Assembly: GCF_014199415.1 (NCBI RefSeq) | Contig: NZ_JACIJN010000010.1 | Coordinates: 62,001-126,000 of the forward strand | Origin: Sphingomonas endophytica | GTDB lineage: Bacteria > Pseudomonadota > Alphaproteobacteria > Sphingomonadales > Sphingomonadaceae | DNA: 64,000 nt | Reading direction: 5' to 3' | Part shown: in pieces, positions 11,448 through 21,973 of the stretch | Layout: every line of letters starts with the position of its first letter | Position numbering within the stretch: position 1 is the stretch's first letter | The notes under the pieces: generated by a model | What the model was told of the DNA's origin: nothing | Databases searched by the model: none | Seen by the model: only the letters and a program-made list of their open reading frames with translations | Translations under genes and position numbers: made by a program

Positions 11448-12666
11448 GCTCGCGCCGCCCAAGCCAGGCGGTGGTGGCGAGATCCATGGTGACGTTGCCG
11501 ACGGTGCGGATGATGTCGGGGATCGTCTCGACGGCGACGAGCAGGCCGAGCGGCGCGACCGGCGCGCCGATCGTGCCCGCGATCGGCGCGATCGCGCTGA
11601 CGTAGCTGACCGTGCCGGGCAGGCTGACCGAGCCGAGCGAGGTGAGCGTCGCCACCACTACCCCGATCGCGAGCGTCGCGGGCGACAGTGTCACGTTGAA
11701 CCATGTCGCGACATAGATCGCGACCGCGAGGTTCATCGCTGGCCCGGTGCTGCGGAAGATCGCGACGGCGAGCGGCAGCGTCACCCCCGCGGTGCGCACC
11801 GGCACGCCGAGCGCGCGCGCGCCTTCCAGCATCGCGGGCACCGAAGCGAGCGAGGATTGCGTGCTGATCGCCACCGCCTGCGACGGCAGCGCGGCGCGCG
11901 CGAAGGCGGCGAGGTTGAGCCGTGCGCCCGCCCAGGCGACCGGATAGGCGAGCAGGGTGACGATCACCCCGACGCTGGCGACGACGAGGATGTAATGCGC
12001 CAGCGCCCCGAACGCACCCGAGCCCGCGCGCGCGCCGACCACCAGCGCCAGCGCGAAGACGCCGACCGGTGCGATCCACAGGACCCAATGGATCACCACC
12101 AGCATCGTGTCGCGCAACGCGGTGAAGAATCTTACCAGCAGCGCACGTCCCTCGGCATCGATCCGGGCGATTGCGAAGGCGAAGACCAGCGTGAAGATGA
12201 TGAGCGACAGGAAGGCGTCGTTGGCGGCGGCGCTGACGATATTGGTCGGGACGATACCGGCGAAGAACTCGCCGAGCGGCGGGACCGCAGGCACCTTGCC
12301 CGCGCCGACCAGCGCCGTGCGCAGCGCCTGCGCCGAAGCGGCGGGGAGCGGCGCGACCGCGAGGATCAGCGGGGTCGCGATCGCGGCGATCACCGCCGAC
12401 AGGAACAGGAAGGTGACGTAAAGCGCGATCGCGCGCCCGGCGAGCCGTCCGGCGCGCGCCGCCTCCGCGGTCGAGGCGACTCCGGTGACGAGCAGCGAGG
12501 CGACGAGCGGCACGATCGTCATCTGCAGGCCGTGCAGCCACGCCGCGCCGATCGGCTCCGCGACCGCGATCGTGCCGGCGACCGCTCCGGGCGCGTAACC
12601 GGCGAGTGCGACGCCCCCCGCCAGCCCGATCAGCAGCGACAGCAGGATGCGGGTAGCTTGCGACAT
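11437..12666 (-). CDS. Dicarboxylate/amino acid:cation symporter (SDF family)
   Basis: The 409-residue membrane protein belongs to the sodium:dicarboxylate symporter family (DctA, GltP, SstT). Visible marks are early helices with [17 protein letters not shown], the re-entrant loop [10 protein letters not shown] where the family has its serine-rich motif, the TM7 region [12 protein letters not shown], and the TM8 signature [13 protein letters not shown], which corresponds to the NVxGD substrate-binding segment. It would import a dicarboxylate or amino acid with sodium or protons across the inner membrane. The altered VTMD and STQSSLAS words make the exact substrate uncertain. The 3' ends of this gene and rarD overlap by 11 bp in convergent orientation. 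Confidence 0.88.
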   Translation of the reverse strand: MSQATRILLSLLIGLAGGVALAGYAPGAVAGTIAVAEPIGAAWLHGLQMTIVPLVASLLVTGVASTAEAARAGRLAGRAIALYVTFLFLSAVIAAIATPLILAVAPLPAASAQALRTALVGAGKVPAVPPLGEFFAGIVPTNIVSAAANDAFLSLIIFTLVFAFAIARIDAEGRALLVRFFTALRDTMLVVIHWVLWIAPVGVFALALVVGARAGSGAFGALAHYILVVASVGVIVTLLAYPVAWAGARLNLAAFARAALPSQAVAISTQSSLASVPAMLEGARALGVPVRTAGVTLPLAVAIFRSTGPAMNLAVAIYVATWFNVTLSPATLAIGVVVATLTSLGSVSLPGTVSYVSAIAPIAGTIGAPVAPLGLLVAVETIPDIIRTVGNVTMDLATTAWLGRREPRE

Positions 12667-12735
12667 GCGGTATCTTCGCCTTTTTTATCGTCCCGCACTA
12701 AGGGACCTGTCTGGGCCAAGCGAACGGAAGACACG

Positions 12736-14073
12736 ATGGCAAGGAAATATTTCGGCACGGACGGCATTCGCGGCCTGACCAACGCGGGCGCAATGACCGC
12801 GGAGATGGCGATGAAGGTCGGGATGGCGGCCGGGCGGCACTTCCTGCGTGGGCAGCACCGCCACCGCGTGGTGATCGGTAAGGATACGCGGCTGTCGGGC
12901 TATATGCTGGAGAGCGCGCTGCAGGCCGGGTTCACCAGCGTCGGGATGGACGTCACCCTGGTCGGGCCGATGCCGACCCCGGCGGTGGCGATGCTGACGA
13001 AGTCGATGCGCGCCGACATGGGGGTAATGATCTCCGCCAGCCACAATCCATTTTTCGACAATGGTATCAAGCTGTTCGGGCCGGATGGTTACAAATTGTC
13101 CGACGAGGACGAGCTGGCGATCGAGGCGGCGATCGACGGCGAGGTCGCGCTCGCCCCGGCCGGCGAGATCGGCCGCGCGAAGCGGATCGACGACGCGCGC
13201 GGCCGCTACATCCACTTCGCCAAATCGACCTTTCCCAACGACCTGCGGCTCGACGGGATGAAAGTCGTCGTCGATTGCGCGAATGGCGCCGCCTATCAGG
13301 TCGCACCCGAGGCGCTGTGGGAACTGGGCGCGGACCTGATCCAGATCGGGGTGCAGCCGAACGGGCTGAACATCAACGACAAGATCGGCTCGACGCATCC
13401 CGAGGCGCTGTCGGCGGCGGTGATCGAGCATCAGGCCGACATCGGCATCGCGCTGGACGGCGACGCCGACCGGCTGATCGTGGTCGACGAAAAGGGCCGG
13501 GTGATCGACGGCGACCAGTTGATGGCGACGATCGCCGCCGGCTGGGCGCGCGCCGGGCGGCTGGCGGGCGGCGGGCTGGTCGCGACGGTGATGTCCAACC
13601 TCGGGCTGGAGCGGCATCTCAACGCGCAGGGGCTCGGGCTGATCCGCACCGCGGTCGGTGACCGACACGTGCTGGAGGCGATGCGGCGGCGCGGCTACAA
13701 TGTCGGCGGCGAACAGTCGGGGCATATCATCCTCAGCGACTATGCGACGACCGGCGACGGGTTGGTCGCGGCGTTGCAGGTGCTGGCGGAGATCTGCCGG
13801 GCCGGCGCGCCGGCGAGCGAGGTGCTGCGGCGTTTCGAGCCGTTGCCGCAATTGCTCAAGAACGTGCGCTTCTCGGGCGGCAAGCCGCTGGAGACCGAAG
13901 CGGTCAAGGCGGTGATCGCCGATGCCGAGGCGGAGCTGGCGGGGCGCGGGCGGCTGGTGATCCGGCCGTCGGGGACCGAGCCGGTGATCCGCGTGATGGC
14001 GGAGGGCGACGATCCGGCGCAGGTGGAGCAGGTGGTCGATCGCATCTGCGACGCGGTACGCGCGGCGGTTTGA
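12736..14073 (+). CDS. glmM: Phosphoglucosamine mutase GlmM
   Basis: The 445-residue enzyme interconverts glucosamine-6-phosphate and glucosamine-1-phosphate on the way to UDP-GlcNAc, peptidoglycan and LPS. The start [13 protein letters not shown] is canonical for GlmM and follows a GGAAG ribosome site. The phosphoserine is S102 in VMISASHNP, the metal loop is D241-G-D243-A-D245, the sugar-binding loop is GGEQSGHI, and the phosphate-binding loop near the end is [12 protein letters not shown]. The open frame extends far upstream through the antisense of the symporter, which is an artefact. A family C palindrome follows 35 bp after the stop. Confidence 0.97.
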   Translation: MARKYFGTDGIRGLTNAGAMTAEMAMKVGMAAGRHFLRGQHRHRVVIGKDTRLSGYMLESALQAGFTSVGMDVTLVGPMPTPAVAMLTKSMRADMGVMISASHNPFFDNGIKLFGPDGYKLSDEDELAIEAAIDGEVALAPAGEIGRAKRIDDARGRYIHFAKSTFPNDLRLDGMKVVVDCANGAAYQVAPEALWELGADLIQIGVQPNGLNINDKIGSTHPEALSAAVIEHQADIGIALDGDADRLIVVDEKGRVIDGDQLMATIAAGWARAGRLAGGGLVATVMSNLGLERHLNAQGLGLIRTAVGDRHVLEAMRRRGYNVGGEQSGHIILSDYATTGDGLVAALQVLAEICRAGAPASEVLRRFEPLPQLLKNVRFSGGKPLETEAVKAVIADAEAELAGRGRLVIRPSGTEPVIRVMAEGDDPAQVEQVVDRICDAVRAAV

Positions 14074-14107
14074 GGCGTTGGTCGGGGCGGCGCCACCAAC
14101 GATAGCC

Positions 14108-14193
14108 CGCCACCCCGGGCTCGACCCGGGCTCCCGTTTCTTCTGACTGCGGCGCCAGAGAAGAAACGGGGCCCCGGATCAGGTCCGGGCGAC
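14108..14193. repeat. Palindromic intergenic repeat, family C copy 2
   Basis: The unit has arms ccccgggctcgacccggg and gccccggatcaggtccgggc, with an inner stem of gtttcttct against agaagaaac. It sits between the convergent glmM and gpmA genes, where it may also act as a bidirectional stop. That role is inferred from position and fold only. Confidence 0.85.
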
Positions 14194-14224
14194 GAACCGA
14201 TGCTTATCGCCCGTCAATTATCGC

Positions 14225-14911
14225 TTACCGCTCGTTCAGGTAATAACGGTCGGTCGCGTTGAGCGCGTCGTCGAGCTCGTAGACGATTGGCTGGCCGGTC
14301 GGGATCTCCAGTCCGGTAATCTCGTCGTCCGAAATCCCCGACAGATGCTTCACCAAGGCACGCAGCGAATTGCCGTGCGCCGAGATCAGCACGCGCTGCC
14401 CGTCCCTGAGCGCAGGCGCGATGCGGCCTTCCCAATAAGGCAGGACGCGCGCGATCGTGTCCTTGAGGCTCTCGGTCGCGGGGACGTCGATCCCGGCATA
14501 GCGGCGGTCGGCCGAGGGATCGTAGTTGCTGCCCGCCTCGATCGGCGGCGGCGGGACGTCGAAGCTGCGGCGCCAGATGTGGACCTGCTCGTCGCCGTGC
14601 TTCGCCGCCGTCTCGGCCTTGTCTAGCCCGGTCAGCCCGCCGTAATGCCGCTCGTTGAGCCGCCAGTCCTTCTCGACCGGAAGCCACAGCCGCCCCATCG
14701 CCTCCAGCGCGAGGTTGAGCGTCTTGATCGCGCGGGTCTGGAGCGAGGTGAAGGTCTGGTCGAAGTCCAGCCCCTTCGCCGCCATCAGCTCACCGGCGGC
14801 GCGCGCCTCGGCCGCCCCCTTCTCGGTGACGTCGACGTCCCACCAGCCGGTGAAGCGATTTTCGAGATTCCAGGCGGACTGGCCGTGGCGGATGAGGACG
14901 AGGGTCGGCAA
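14225..14911 (-). CDS. gpmA: 2,3-bisphosphoglycerate-dependent phosphoglycerate mutase
   Basis: The 228-residue enzyme of glycolysis and gluconeogenesis interconverts 3- and 2-phosphoglycerate. The phosphohistidine motif is [18 protein letters not shown] (H9). The region [15 protein letters not shown] and the second histidine in [14 protein letters not shown] are family-specific for dPGM. The start codon is TTG at 14909-14911, supported by a GGGAG ribosome site seven bases upstream. It lies 13 bp after the acetyltransferase gene on the same strand, so the two are probably one transcript. Confidence 0.95.
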   Translation of the reverse strand: MPTLVLIRHGQSAWNLENRFTGWWDVDVTEKGAAEARAAGELMAAKGLDFDQTFTSLQTRAIKTLNLALEAMGRLWLPVEKDWRLNERHYGGLTGLDKAETAAKHGDEQVHIWRRSFDVPPPPIEAGSNYDPSADRRYAGIDVPATESLKDTIARVLPYWEGRIAPALRDGQRVLISAHGNSLRALVKHLSGISDDEITGLEIPTGQPIVYELDDALNATDRYYLNER

Positions 14912-14924
14912 TCGGGTGCTCCCG

Positions 14925-15380
14925 TTAGAGGATCAGGGTCAGGAACTGGTTGTGCGGGCTGGGCCGGTAATCGGCGAAGGCGTCGCACGGCACGAAGCCT
15001 GCGCTGCGATACAGGCCGAGCGCCGGCTGGTGCAGCGCGGCGGTGCCGGTCTCCAGGCTGAGCCGACCATAGCCGCGCTCGCGGGCGGTGGCGACGACGT
15101 GCGCCAGCAACGCGCGGCCGACCCCGGTGCCGCGTGCCGCGGGCGCGGCGCGCATCGATTTGACTTCGCCATGATGCGGGTCGAGCGCCTTCAGCGCGAC
15201 GAAGCCGACCAGCGTCTCGTCACGCCACGCGGTCCAGAACGTGACCTCGGGCGCGGAGAGTCCGGTCGCGTCGAGCGCGAAGGCGAATTCCGCCATTTGG
15301 CCGCGCAATTCGGCGAGATGATGCGCCAGCAAGGCGGCGACATGCGGCGCGGCGGGATCGTCCTTCCTGATCTGCATCAT
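14925..15380 (-). CDS. GNAT family N-acetyltransferase
   Basis: The 151-residue protein starts at the ATG at 15380 or the adjacent one at 15377. The acetyl-CoA-binding motif A is at about residues 87-100 in the form [14 protein letters not shown] (the R/Q-x-x-G-x-G/A signature), followed by a typical LGLYRSAGF motif B. By family it transfers an acetyl group to an amine on a small molecule or protein. The acceptor is unknown. Family members with this layout are often annotated as YsnE-like or PhnO-like, but nothing here decides. It precedes gpmA on the same strand and is divergent from the dienelactone hydrolase gene, 72 bp apart. Confidence 0.88.
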   Translation of the reverse strand: MMQIRKDDPAAPHVAALLAHHLAELRGQMAEFAFALDATGLSAPEVTFWTAWRDETLVGFVALKALDPHHGEVKSMRAAPAARGTGVGRALLAHVVATARERGYGRLSLETGTAALHQPALGLYRSAGFVPCDAFADYRPSPHNQFLTLIL

Positions 15381-15452
15381 GAGCCCTGCTGCTTGTCCGT
15401 CGAATAGCTCCGATCTAGCAAAAGGCGCGACCGACACAACAGGAGAGCGCCC

Positions 15453-16205
15453 ATGACGATCCGCCGCCGCACCATCGTCCATGACGGACCGGGCGGGCCG
15501 TTCGAGGGCGTGTTCGCCTGGGACGATGCCGACGCGACCCCGCGGCCGGGCGTGCTGGTGATCCCGAACGTGCTCGGGCAGAAGGAAAGCGACAACCTCA
15601 AGGCCGAGGCGCTGGCGGCGCTCGGCTATGCCGCCTTCGCCTGTGATCTGTTCGGACAGGGCAAGCGCACGCAGCGCGGCGAGGGGGCGAGCCGCTATAT
15701 GGACGATTTGAACGCCGACCGCGCGTTGCTGCGCGAGCGGCTGCGCGCGTCGCTGGGCGCGCTGACCGCAGAGCCGGAGGTCGATGCCGAGGCCGTCGCC
15801 GCGATCGGCTTCTGTTTCGGCGGCAAATGCGTGCTCGACATGGCGCGCGCCGGGCTGCCAATCCGGGGCGGGGTGAGCTTTCACGGCGTCTACGATCGCC
15901 CGGACTGGCCGAGCGTCGATCCAATCACCGTACCGCTGTTGATCTGCCACGGCTGGGACGATCCGCTCGGGCCACCCGCGGCGGTGGTCGCGCTCGCCGA
16001 CGAGCTCACCGCCGCGCGCGCCGACTGGCAGCTCCACGCCTATGGCGGGGCGGGGCACGCCTTCACCGATCGCGCGATGCCGGCGGGCCATGCCGGGTTC
16101 GGCTATGACGCGAAGGCCGACCGCCGCAGCTGGGAGGCAATGAGTCATTTCTTACAAGTTGCCTTCAAAAACAATGAGATCGTTGCTGAAGTCCCGGCGG
16201 CATAG
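15453..16205 (+). CDS. Dienelactone hydrolase family protein
   Basis: The 250-residue alpha/beta hydrolase has the cysteine nucleophile of the dienelactone hydrolase family: C121 in IGFCFGGKC. The aspartate is D169 or D170 in CHGWDDP and the histidine is H202 in GAGHAF. It lacks a signal peptide and is cytoplasmic. Family members hydrolyse dienelactones in aromatic degradation, but many, including genes isolated like this one, have unknown ester substrates. A strong AGGAG ribosome site precedes the ATG. There is no aromatic-degradation gene nearby, so a catabolic role should not be assumed. Confidence 0.88.
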   Translation: MTIRRRTIVHDGPGGPFEGVFAWDDADATPRPGVLVIPNVLGQKESDNLKAEALAALGYAAFACDLFGQGKRTQRGEGASRYMDDLNADRALLRERLRASLGALTAEPEVDAEAVAAIGFCFGGKCVLDMARAGLPIRGGVSFHGVYDRPDWPSVDPITVPLLICHGWDDPLGPPAAVVALADELTAARADWQLHAYGGAGHAFTDRAMPAGHAGFGYDAKADRRSWEAMSHFLQVAFKNNEIVAEVPAA

Positions 16206-16288
16206 TAGCGACCCTTGCTCTGGACGGCGGCTGAAGAACCGGCGCTGCCGGACGTTTTGCAGCGAGCCAGGGTTGGGGGCCGGGGGAT

Positions 16289-16813
16289 TTGGGGATCACC
16301 GTTTATGCACCGGCGCCCACGCCGAGCGACGAGGCGGCGCGCGAGCGGGCGGTGATCGCGTCGGGCGCGCTGGACGCGCGCGACGACCCCGAATTGATCG
16401 GACTGGTCGAGCAGGCGCGGCAGCGGTTCGGGACCGGGATGGCGGCGGTGTCGATCCTGTCGCGCGACTGGCAATATCTGATCGCCGCGGCTGGCGTCAC
16501 CTCACGAACCTACAGCCGGCGCATGTCGTTGTGCGGCCATGCGATCATCACGCCGCGTGCGGTCTTCTGCGTCGAGGACGCGCGCGCCGATCCGCGCTTC
16601 GCCGACAATCCGACGCTGATCGACGGCGGGCAGGTGCGATTCTACGCGGGCGCGGCGCTGGTCGATCCGGACCAGTTTCCGATTGGCACCTTCTGCGTCT
16701 TCGACCGGATTCCGCGCGACGATTTCGGCGCCTATGAGCAGATGCACCTCAAGCAGCTCGCCGATGCGGCGGTCGCGCGGCTGGCGGAGCGCCGGGCACC
16801 GTCCGCGCCGTGA
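16289..16813 (+). CDS. Stand-alone GAF domain protein
   Basis: The 174-residue protein consists of one GAF domain, roughly residues 30-165. Diagnostic stretches are SRRMSLCGHAII, DARADPRFADNPTL, RFYAGAAL and IGTFCVFDRIPR, which match GAF domains usually fused to histidine kinases or diguanylate cyclases. No output domain follows. The start given is TTG at 16289. An ATG is missing near the N-terminus and a GTG at about 16352 is an alternative. It may bind a small ligand or act as a partner for a separate sensor. Neighbours (dienelactone hydrolase upstream, chorismate mutase convergent) do not indicate the signal. Confidence 0.75.
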   Translation: MGITVYAPAPTPSDEAARERAVIASGALDARDDPELIGLVEQARQRFGTGMAAVSILSRDWQYLIAAAGVTSRTYSRRMSLCGHAIITPRAVFCVEDARADPRFADNPTLIDGGQVRFYAGAALVDPDQFPIGTFCVFDRIPRDDFGAYEQMHLKQLADAAVARLAERRAPSAP

Positions 16814-16818
16814 CGTGA

Positions 16819-17100
16819 TCAGCCCGCCGCGGCGGCGCGGTGGTGGCGGATCACCTCGTCGATGATGAAGCGCAGGAACTTTTCGGAGAATTCCGGATCC
16901 AGTTCGGCGTCCTCGCTCAACTGGCGCAGCCGCGCGATCTGCGCCTCCTCGCGACCGGGATCGGCGGCGGGCAGACCGGTCTGCGCCTTGTAGGCGCCGA
17001 CCGCCTGCGTGATCTTGAAGCGTTCCGCGAGCAGGCAGACCAGCGCCGCATCGATATTGTCGATGCTCTTGCGATAGCCCTTCAGAACGTCGTCGGTCAT
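16819..17100 (-). CDS. Chorismate mutase, AroQ type
   Basis: The 93-residue all-helical protein catalyses chorismate to prephenate in phenylalanine and tyrosine synthesis. Visible AroQ features are the N-terminal helix YRKSIDNIDAALVCLLAERF, then ITQAVGAYKAQTGLPAADPGRE with the active-site lysine, and a C-terminal helix FLRFIIDEVIRHH. It is a free-standing mutase, not fused to prephenate dehydratase. The ATG at 17100 is preferred over the adjacent GTG at 17103 because of a GGGGAAG ribosome site at proper distance. It is divergent from the polyprenyl synthase gene. Confidence 0.93.
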   Translation of the reverse strand: MTDDVLKGYRKSIDNIDAALVCLLAERFKITQAVGAYKAQTGLPAADPGREEAQIARLRQLSEDAELDPEFSEKFLRFIIDEVIRHHRAAAAG

Positions 17101-17182
17101 CACGGCTTCCCCGTCAAAGCGATAATGGTCATGCAGCGCGCGCTTGCGTTGCGCGCGTGCCTCCCCCTAAGGGCAGGAACAG

Positions 17183-18193
17183 ATGAGCGCTACCTTGCAC
17201 CGACTTCCCGGGCACACGCCCTCGCTCGATCCGATGATCGGGCTGGTCGCCGCCGACATGGATCACGTCAATGCCGTGATCGTGGAGCGGATGCGATCCG
17301 AAATTCCGTTGATCCCGGAGCTGGCCGGGCATCTGATCGCGGGCGGGGGCAAAAGGATGCGCCCGATGCTGACGCTCGCGGGCGCGCAGCTGGTCGGCTA
17401 TGACGGCGACCGGCATCATCTGCTGGCGGCGGCGGTGGAGTTCATCCACACCGCGACGCTGCTCCACGACGATGTTGTCGACGGATCGGACCTGCGGCGC
17501 GGCAAGCGTACCGCCAACATCATCTGGGGCAATCCCGCCAGCGTGCTGGTCGGCGACTTCCTGTTCTCGCGCTCCTTCGAGCTGATGGTCGCGGGCGGCA
17601 ACATGCGCGCGCTCGAGATCCTGTCGAACGCTTCGGCGGTGATCGCGGAGGGCGAGGTCAACCAGCTGACCGCGGCGCGGCGCGTCGATCTGCCCGAGGA
17701 ACGCTATCTCGACATCATCCATGCGAAGACCGCGGCGCTGTTCGCCGCTGCATGCCGGATCGCGGCGGTGGTCGCCGAGCGACCGGCGGCGGAGGAGCTG
17801 GCGCTCGACTCTTACGGTCGCAACCTGGGCATCGCGTTCCAGCTGGTCGACGATGCGATCGACTATACCAGCGATGCGGGCACGATGGGCAAGGATGCCG
17901 GCGACGACTTCCGCGAAGGCAAGATGACCTTGCCGGTCATCCTCGCCTATGCACGCGGCGGCGACGAGGAGCGTGCGTTCTGGCGCGACGCGGTCGAGGG
18001 ACGGCGGGCGAGCGATGCCGATTTCGCACATGCGATCGATCTGGTCCGTCGGACCCGTGCGGTCGACGATACGCTGGCGCGGGCGCGACATTACGGGCAG
18101 CGCGCGATCGAGTCGCTGGCGGGTTTTGCCGACAGCGCGATCAAGGAAGCGATGGTCGAAGCGGTCGAGTTCGCGGTCGCACGGGCTTATTGA
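17183..18193 (+). CDS. ispB: Polyprenyl (octa-/decaprenyl) diphosphate synthase
   Basis: The 336-residue trans-prenyltransferase builds the side chain of ubiquinone from farnesyl diphosphate and IPP. The first aspartate-rich motif is D96-D97-V-V-D100 in LLHDDVVDGSDLRRGK and the second is D223-D224-A-I-D227 in QLVDDAIDYTSD. The GGGKRMRP motif near residue 54 is the IPP-binding site. Sphingomonads usually make Q-10, so a decaprenyl product is likely, but chain length cannot be read from the sequence. Two palindromic repeats follow the gene before the convergent lepA. Confidence 0.93.
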   Translation: MSATLHRLPGHTPSLDPMIGLVAADMDHVNAVIVERMRSEIPLIPELAGHLIAGGGKRMRPMLTLAGAQLVGYDGDRHHLLAAAVEFIHTATLLHDDVVDGSDLRRGKRTANIIWGNPASVLVGDFLFSRSFELMVAGGNMRALEILSNASAVIAEGEVNQLTAARRVDLPEERYLDIIHAKTAALFAAACRIAAVVAERPAAEELALDSYGRNLGIAFQLVDDAIDYTSDAGTMGKDAGDDFREGKMTLPVILAYARGGDEERAFWRDAVEGRRASDADFAHAIDLVRRTRAVDDTLARARHYGQRAIESLAGFADSAIKEAMVEAVEFAVARAY

Positions 18194-18210
18194 TTCTGGT
18201 CGATTTTTCG

Positions 18211-18286
18211 TGATTGCGAGCGTAGCGAAGCAATCCAGGGCGTCCTGATCCGGCCCTGGATTGCTTCGCTACGCTCGCAATGACGG
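18211..18286. repeat. Palindromic intergenic repeat, family A copy 2
   Basis: The arms are ttgcgagcgtagcgaagcaa and ttgcttcgctacgctcgcaa, perfect complements over 20 bases, separated by about 30 bp containing cgtcctgatccggc. It is adjacent to a family C unit in the same gap. Confidence 0.9.
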
Positions 18287-18301
18287 GAGCATGCCGCATC
18301 A

Positions 18302-18383
18302 TTGCCCCGGACTTGATCCGGGGTCCCGCTTCTTCTTGGCCCGCAGCGCCAAAAAGCGGGCCCCGGATCAAATCCGGGGCGAC
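18302..18383. repeat. Palindromic intergenic repeat, family C copy 3
   Basis: The arms gccccggacttgatccgggg and ccccggatcaaatccggggc flank an inner cccgcttcttcttggc / gccaaaaagcgggc stem. It ends 10 bp from the lepA stop and may stop transcription from either side. No poly-T tract is visible. Confidence 0.88.
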
Positions 18384-18393
18384 GGTGAATGGC

Positions 18394-20205
<1,812 letters not shown>

Positions 20206-20433
20206 GATCTCCGCGCGCCTAGCGCAGCAATGGCGCAAGCGATAGGGGGGCGGCGATTTCCTGCGCATCGCAGCGGCGGCCGCCCCACGCCGCCGGCGAC
20301 TTCTTCGTTACACACTCGGCGTGTAGATCGAGCAGGCAGGCGGGTAACGCACGTCATTGAAAATCAGGTCGAGCTTCTCGGCTCGATACGCTAGCGTTAC
20401 GGTCAAGGCACACGTTTTGGGGGTGGGACGAAG

Positions 20434-21381
20434 ATGAAGCGGCATGTGTTTCGGGCAGCGGCGCTGGCCGTGGCGCTTTCCTGGTGCGGAGCCCCCGCGG
20501 GCGCGCAGTTCGGCGGATTGAAGCTTGGCGATCTTGCGAAGCGGGCAGGTATCTCCATGCCGAGCCTGCGCAAGGAGCCGATCTCGACCAGTCTGCCCGA
20601 CGCGCGCTGGGGCGATCCCACGCAGGACAATTTCACGCCCCCGTCCACCAGGCGCGAGCTGACCCAGCTGCAGCGAACCGCCAACGGGGGTTTCCTGCTG
20701 CAGGCCGGCTATTATCGCTTTCACGATCAGAGCTATTGCCTGCATGCCGGGACGCATGGTCCCGGCGGTGGTGACGGGTATCTGTATGCGCCGCCGCTCG
20801 GCTCAGCCAAGGACGCGGTGATCTCGATCGTCCGCGGCTCGGTCCAGCATCCCGAGATCGACCAGCATGTGATCCAGGCGTTGCTCTGGGCGATCCTGTC
20901 GCGGGCCAGGATCGAGGATCTGTCGGGCGAGCAGAAGATCGCCGCCTCGCAACTGTTGACCCCGCGGCAACTCGCCGGACTGAACCGCAACGTCGTGGAC
21001 ATGCTGTCGGCCGGGCCGATCGCGGACAATCTGCCGCGCGAAGTCAGAACCGTTTTGCAGGCGGAAGCCGACCTGCGGCGGATGCTGACCACGCCAGGTA
21101 CAAGTTTCGGCGAACTGGAGCGCGTTGCCGTGCTCGCCGGCATGGCGCCGGCCGGACCGGGCAGCATCGCGGTGCCGACCGGTCGCTGGAGCCACCATCC
21201 CGACGGCTATTGGATCCGCTACCTTCCCAACAGCTACTCGAACACCGTCGTCGAACTCTGGGTGCCCGAAGGCGCACCCGGGATCGGGAAGGAATATGAT
21301 CCGGCGACCCATATCGCGGTGCCGGGCAACACATCACGGCAGCGACTGATCCAGTCCGGCCGGCCGTACCGGAACGAGTGA
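20434..21381 (+). CDS. Unrecognised secreted protein
   Basis: I do not recognise this 315-residue protein. It begins with a clear Sec signal peptide (MKRHVFRAAALAVALSWCGA, cleavage likely after PAGAQ near residue 25). The mature part starts with FGGLKLGDLAKRAGI, then a central conserved-looking block around residues 88-160: GYYRFHDQSYCLHAGTHGPG, then GDGYLYAPPLGSAKDAV and a helical HPEIDQHVIQALLWAILSRA. Late in the chain a beta-rich segment has WSHHPDGYWIRYLPNSY. The mature form has only one evident cysteine, C109. It stands alone: 228 bp of non-coding DNA lies upstream, containing a 10-bp palindrome acgctagcgt at 20388-20397 that could be an operator. Extracellular or periplasmic structural or binding roles are possible. 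No catalytic motif is evident. Confidence 0.8.
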   Translation: MKRHVFRAAALAVALSWCGAPAGAQFGGLKLGDLAKRAGISMPSLRKEPISTSLPDARWGDPTQDNFTPPSTRRELTQLQRTANGGFLLQAGYYRFHDQSYCLHAGTHGPGGGDGYLYAPPLGSAKDAVISIVRGSVQHPEIDQHVIQALLWAILSRARIEDLSGEQKIAASQLLTPRQLAGLNRNVVDMLSAGPIADNLPREVRTVLQAEADLRRMLTTPGTSFGELERVAVLAGMAPAGPGSIAVPTGRWSHHPDGYWIRYLPNSYSNTVVELWVPEGAPGIGKEYDPATHIAVPGNTSRQRLIQSGRPYRNE

Positions 21382-21457
21382 CGCCGCCGGCCGCCCCGGC
21401 CCGGTTCGTCGCCGCGCGACTGAGCCACGGCGGCGGCGGCATGGAGGCGGGTGGCGG

Positions 21458-21973
21458 CTACAGCGCGGCGCGGATCGCGGTCAGCGCGTTGAGATAGCGG
21501 CGCGAGCCTTCGCCCTGGATCAGCACCCATGGCACGCCGCGCCGCTCCAGCTCGCGGCGCGACAGGTCGAAGAAGCGCTGGCGTTCGCGGTGCGAGCCGA
21601 ACATGCGGGTGCCGTCCTCCACCCATGGCAGGTCGATGTCGAACAGCAGGTAGAGATCGGCGGTGCCCTGCCAGCGATCGAACCACGGGTCGCGCCGTCC
21701 GAACATCATGTCCGCCCATACGGCGCTCATCAGCGGATCGGTGTCGAGGATCACCGGTCGCGCGCCGCTATCGAGCGCCGTGCGCGCCTTGGCGTCCTGC
21801 GTCTGGGCGATCACGACGAGATCGGCCATCGTCAGATCGGTGCCATAGGTCTCGCAATAAGTGCGGCCGAATTCGGCGACGCACAGCGAATCGAACTGCT
21901 GCGCCAGCCGGGGCGCCATCGTCGACTTGCCGGTGCTCTCCGGCCCGTGGAGACAGACGGTGCGCAACGTCAT
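21458..21973 (-). CDS. NadR-like ribosylnicotinamide kinase / AAA ATPase
   Basis: The 171-residue P-loop protein starts MTLRTVCLHGPESTGKSTMA, which holds Walker A GPESTGKST at residues 10-18. EFGRTYCETYG and LDTDPLMSAVWADMMFG follow, the pattern of the kinase domain of NadR. NadR kinases phosphorylate nicotinamide riboside to NMN. Here only this domain is present: the NMN adenylyltransferase and helix-turn-helix domains of enterobacterial NadR are missing. The ATG at 21973 overlaps the pnuC stop (ATGA), so import and phosphorylation of nicotinamide riboside are genetically coupled. The long open frame continuing to 22744 is antisense of pnuC and the tRNA and is not real. Confidence 0.88.
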   Translation of the reverse strand: MTLRTVCLHGPESTGKSTMAPRLAQQFDSLCVAEFGRTYCETYGTDLTMADLVVIAQTQDAKARTALDSGARPVILDTDPLMSAVWADMMFGRRDPWFDRWQGTADLYLLFDIDLPWVEDGTRMFGSHRERQRFFDLSRRELERRGVPWVLIQGEGSRRYLNALTAIRAAL

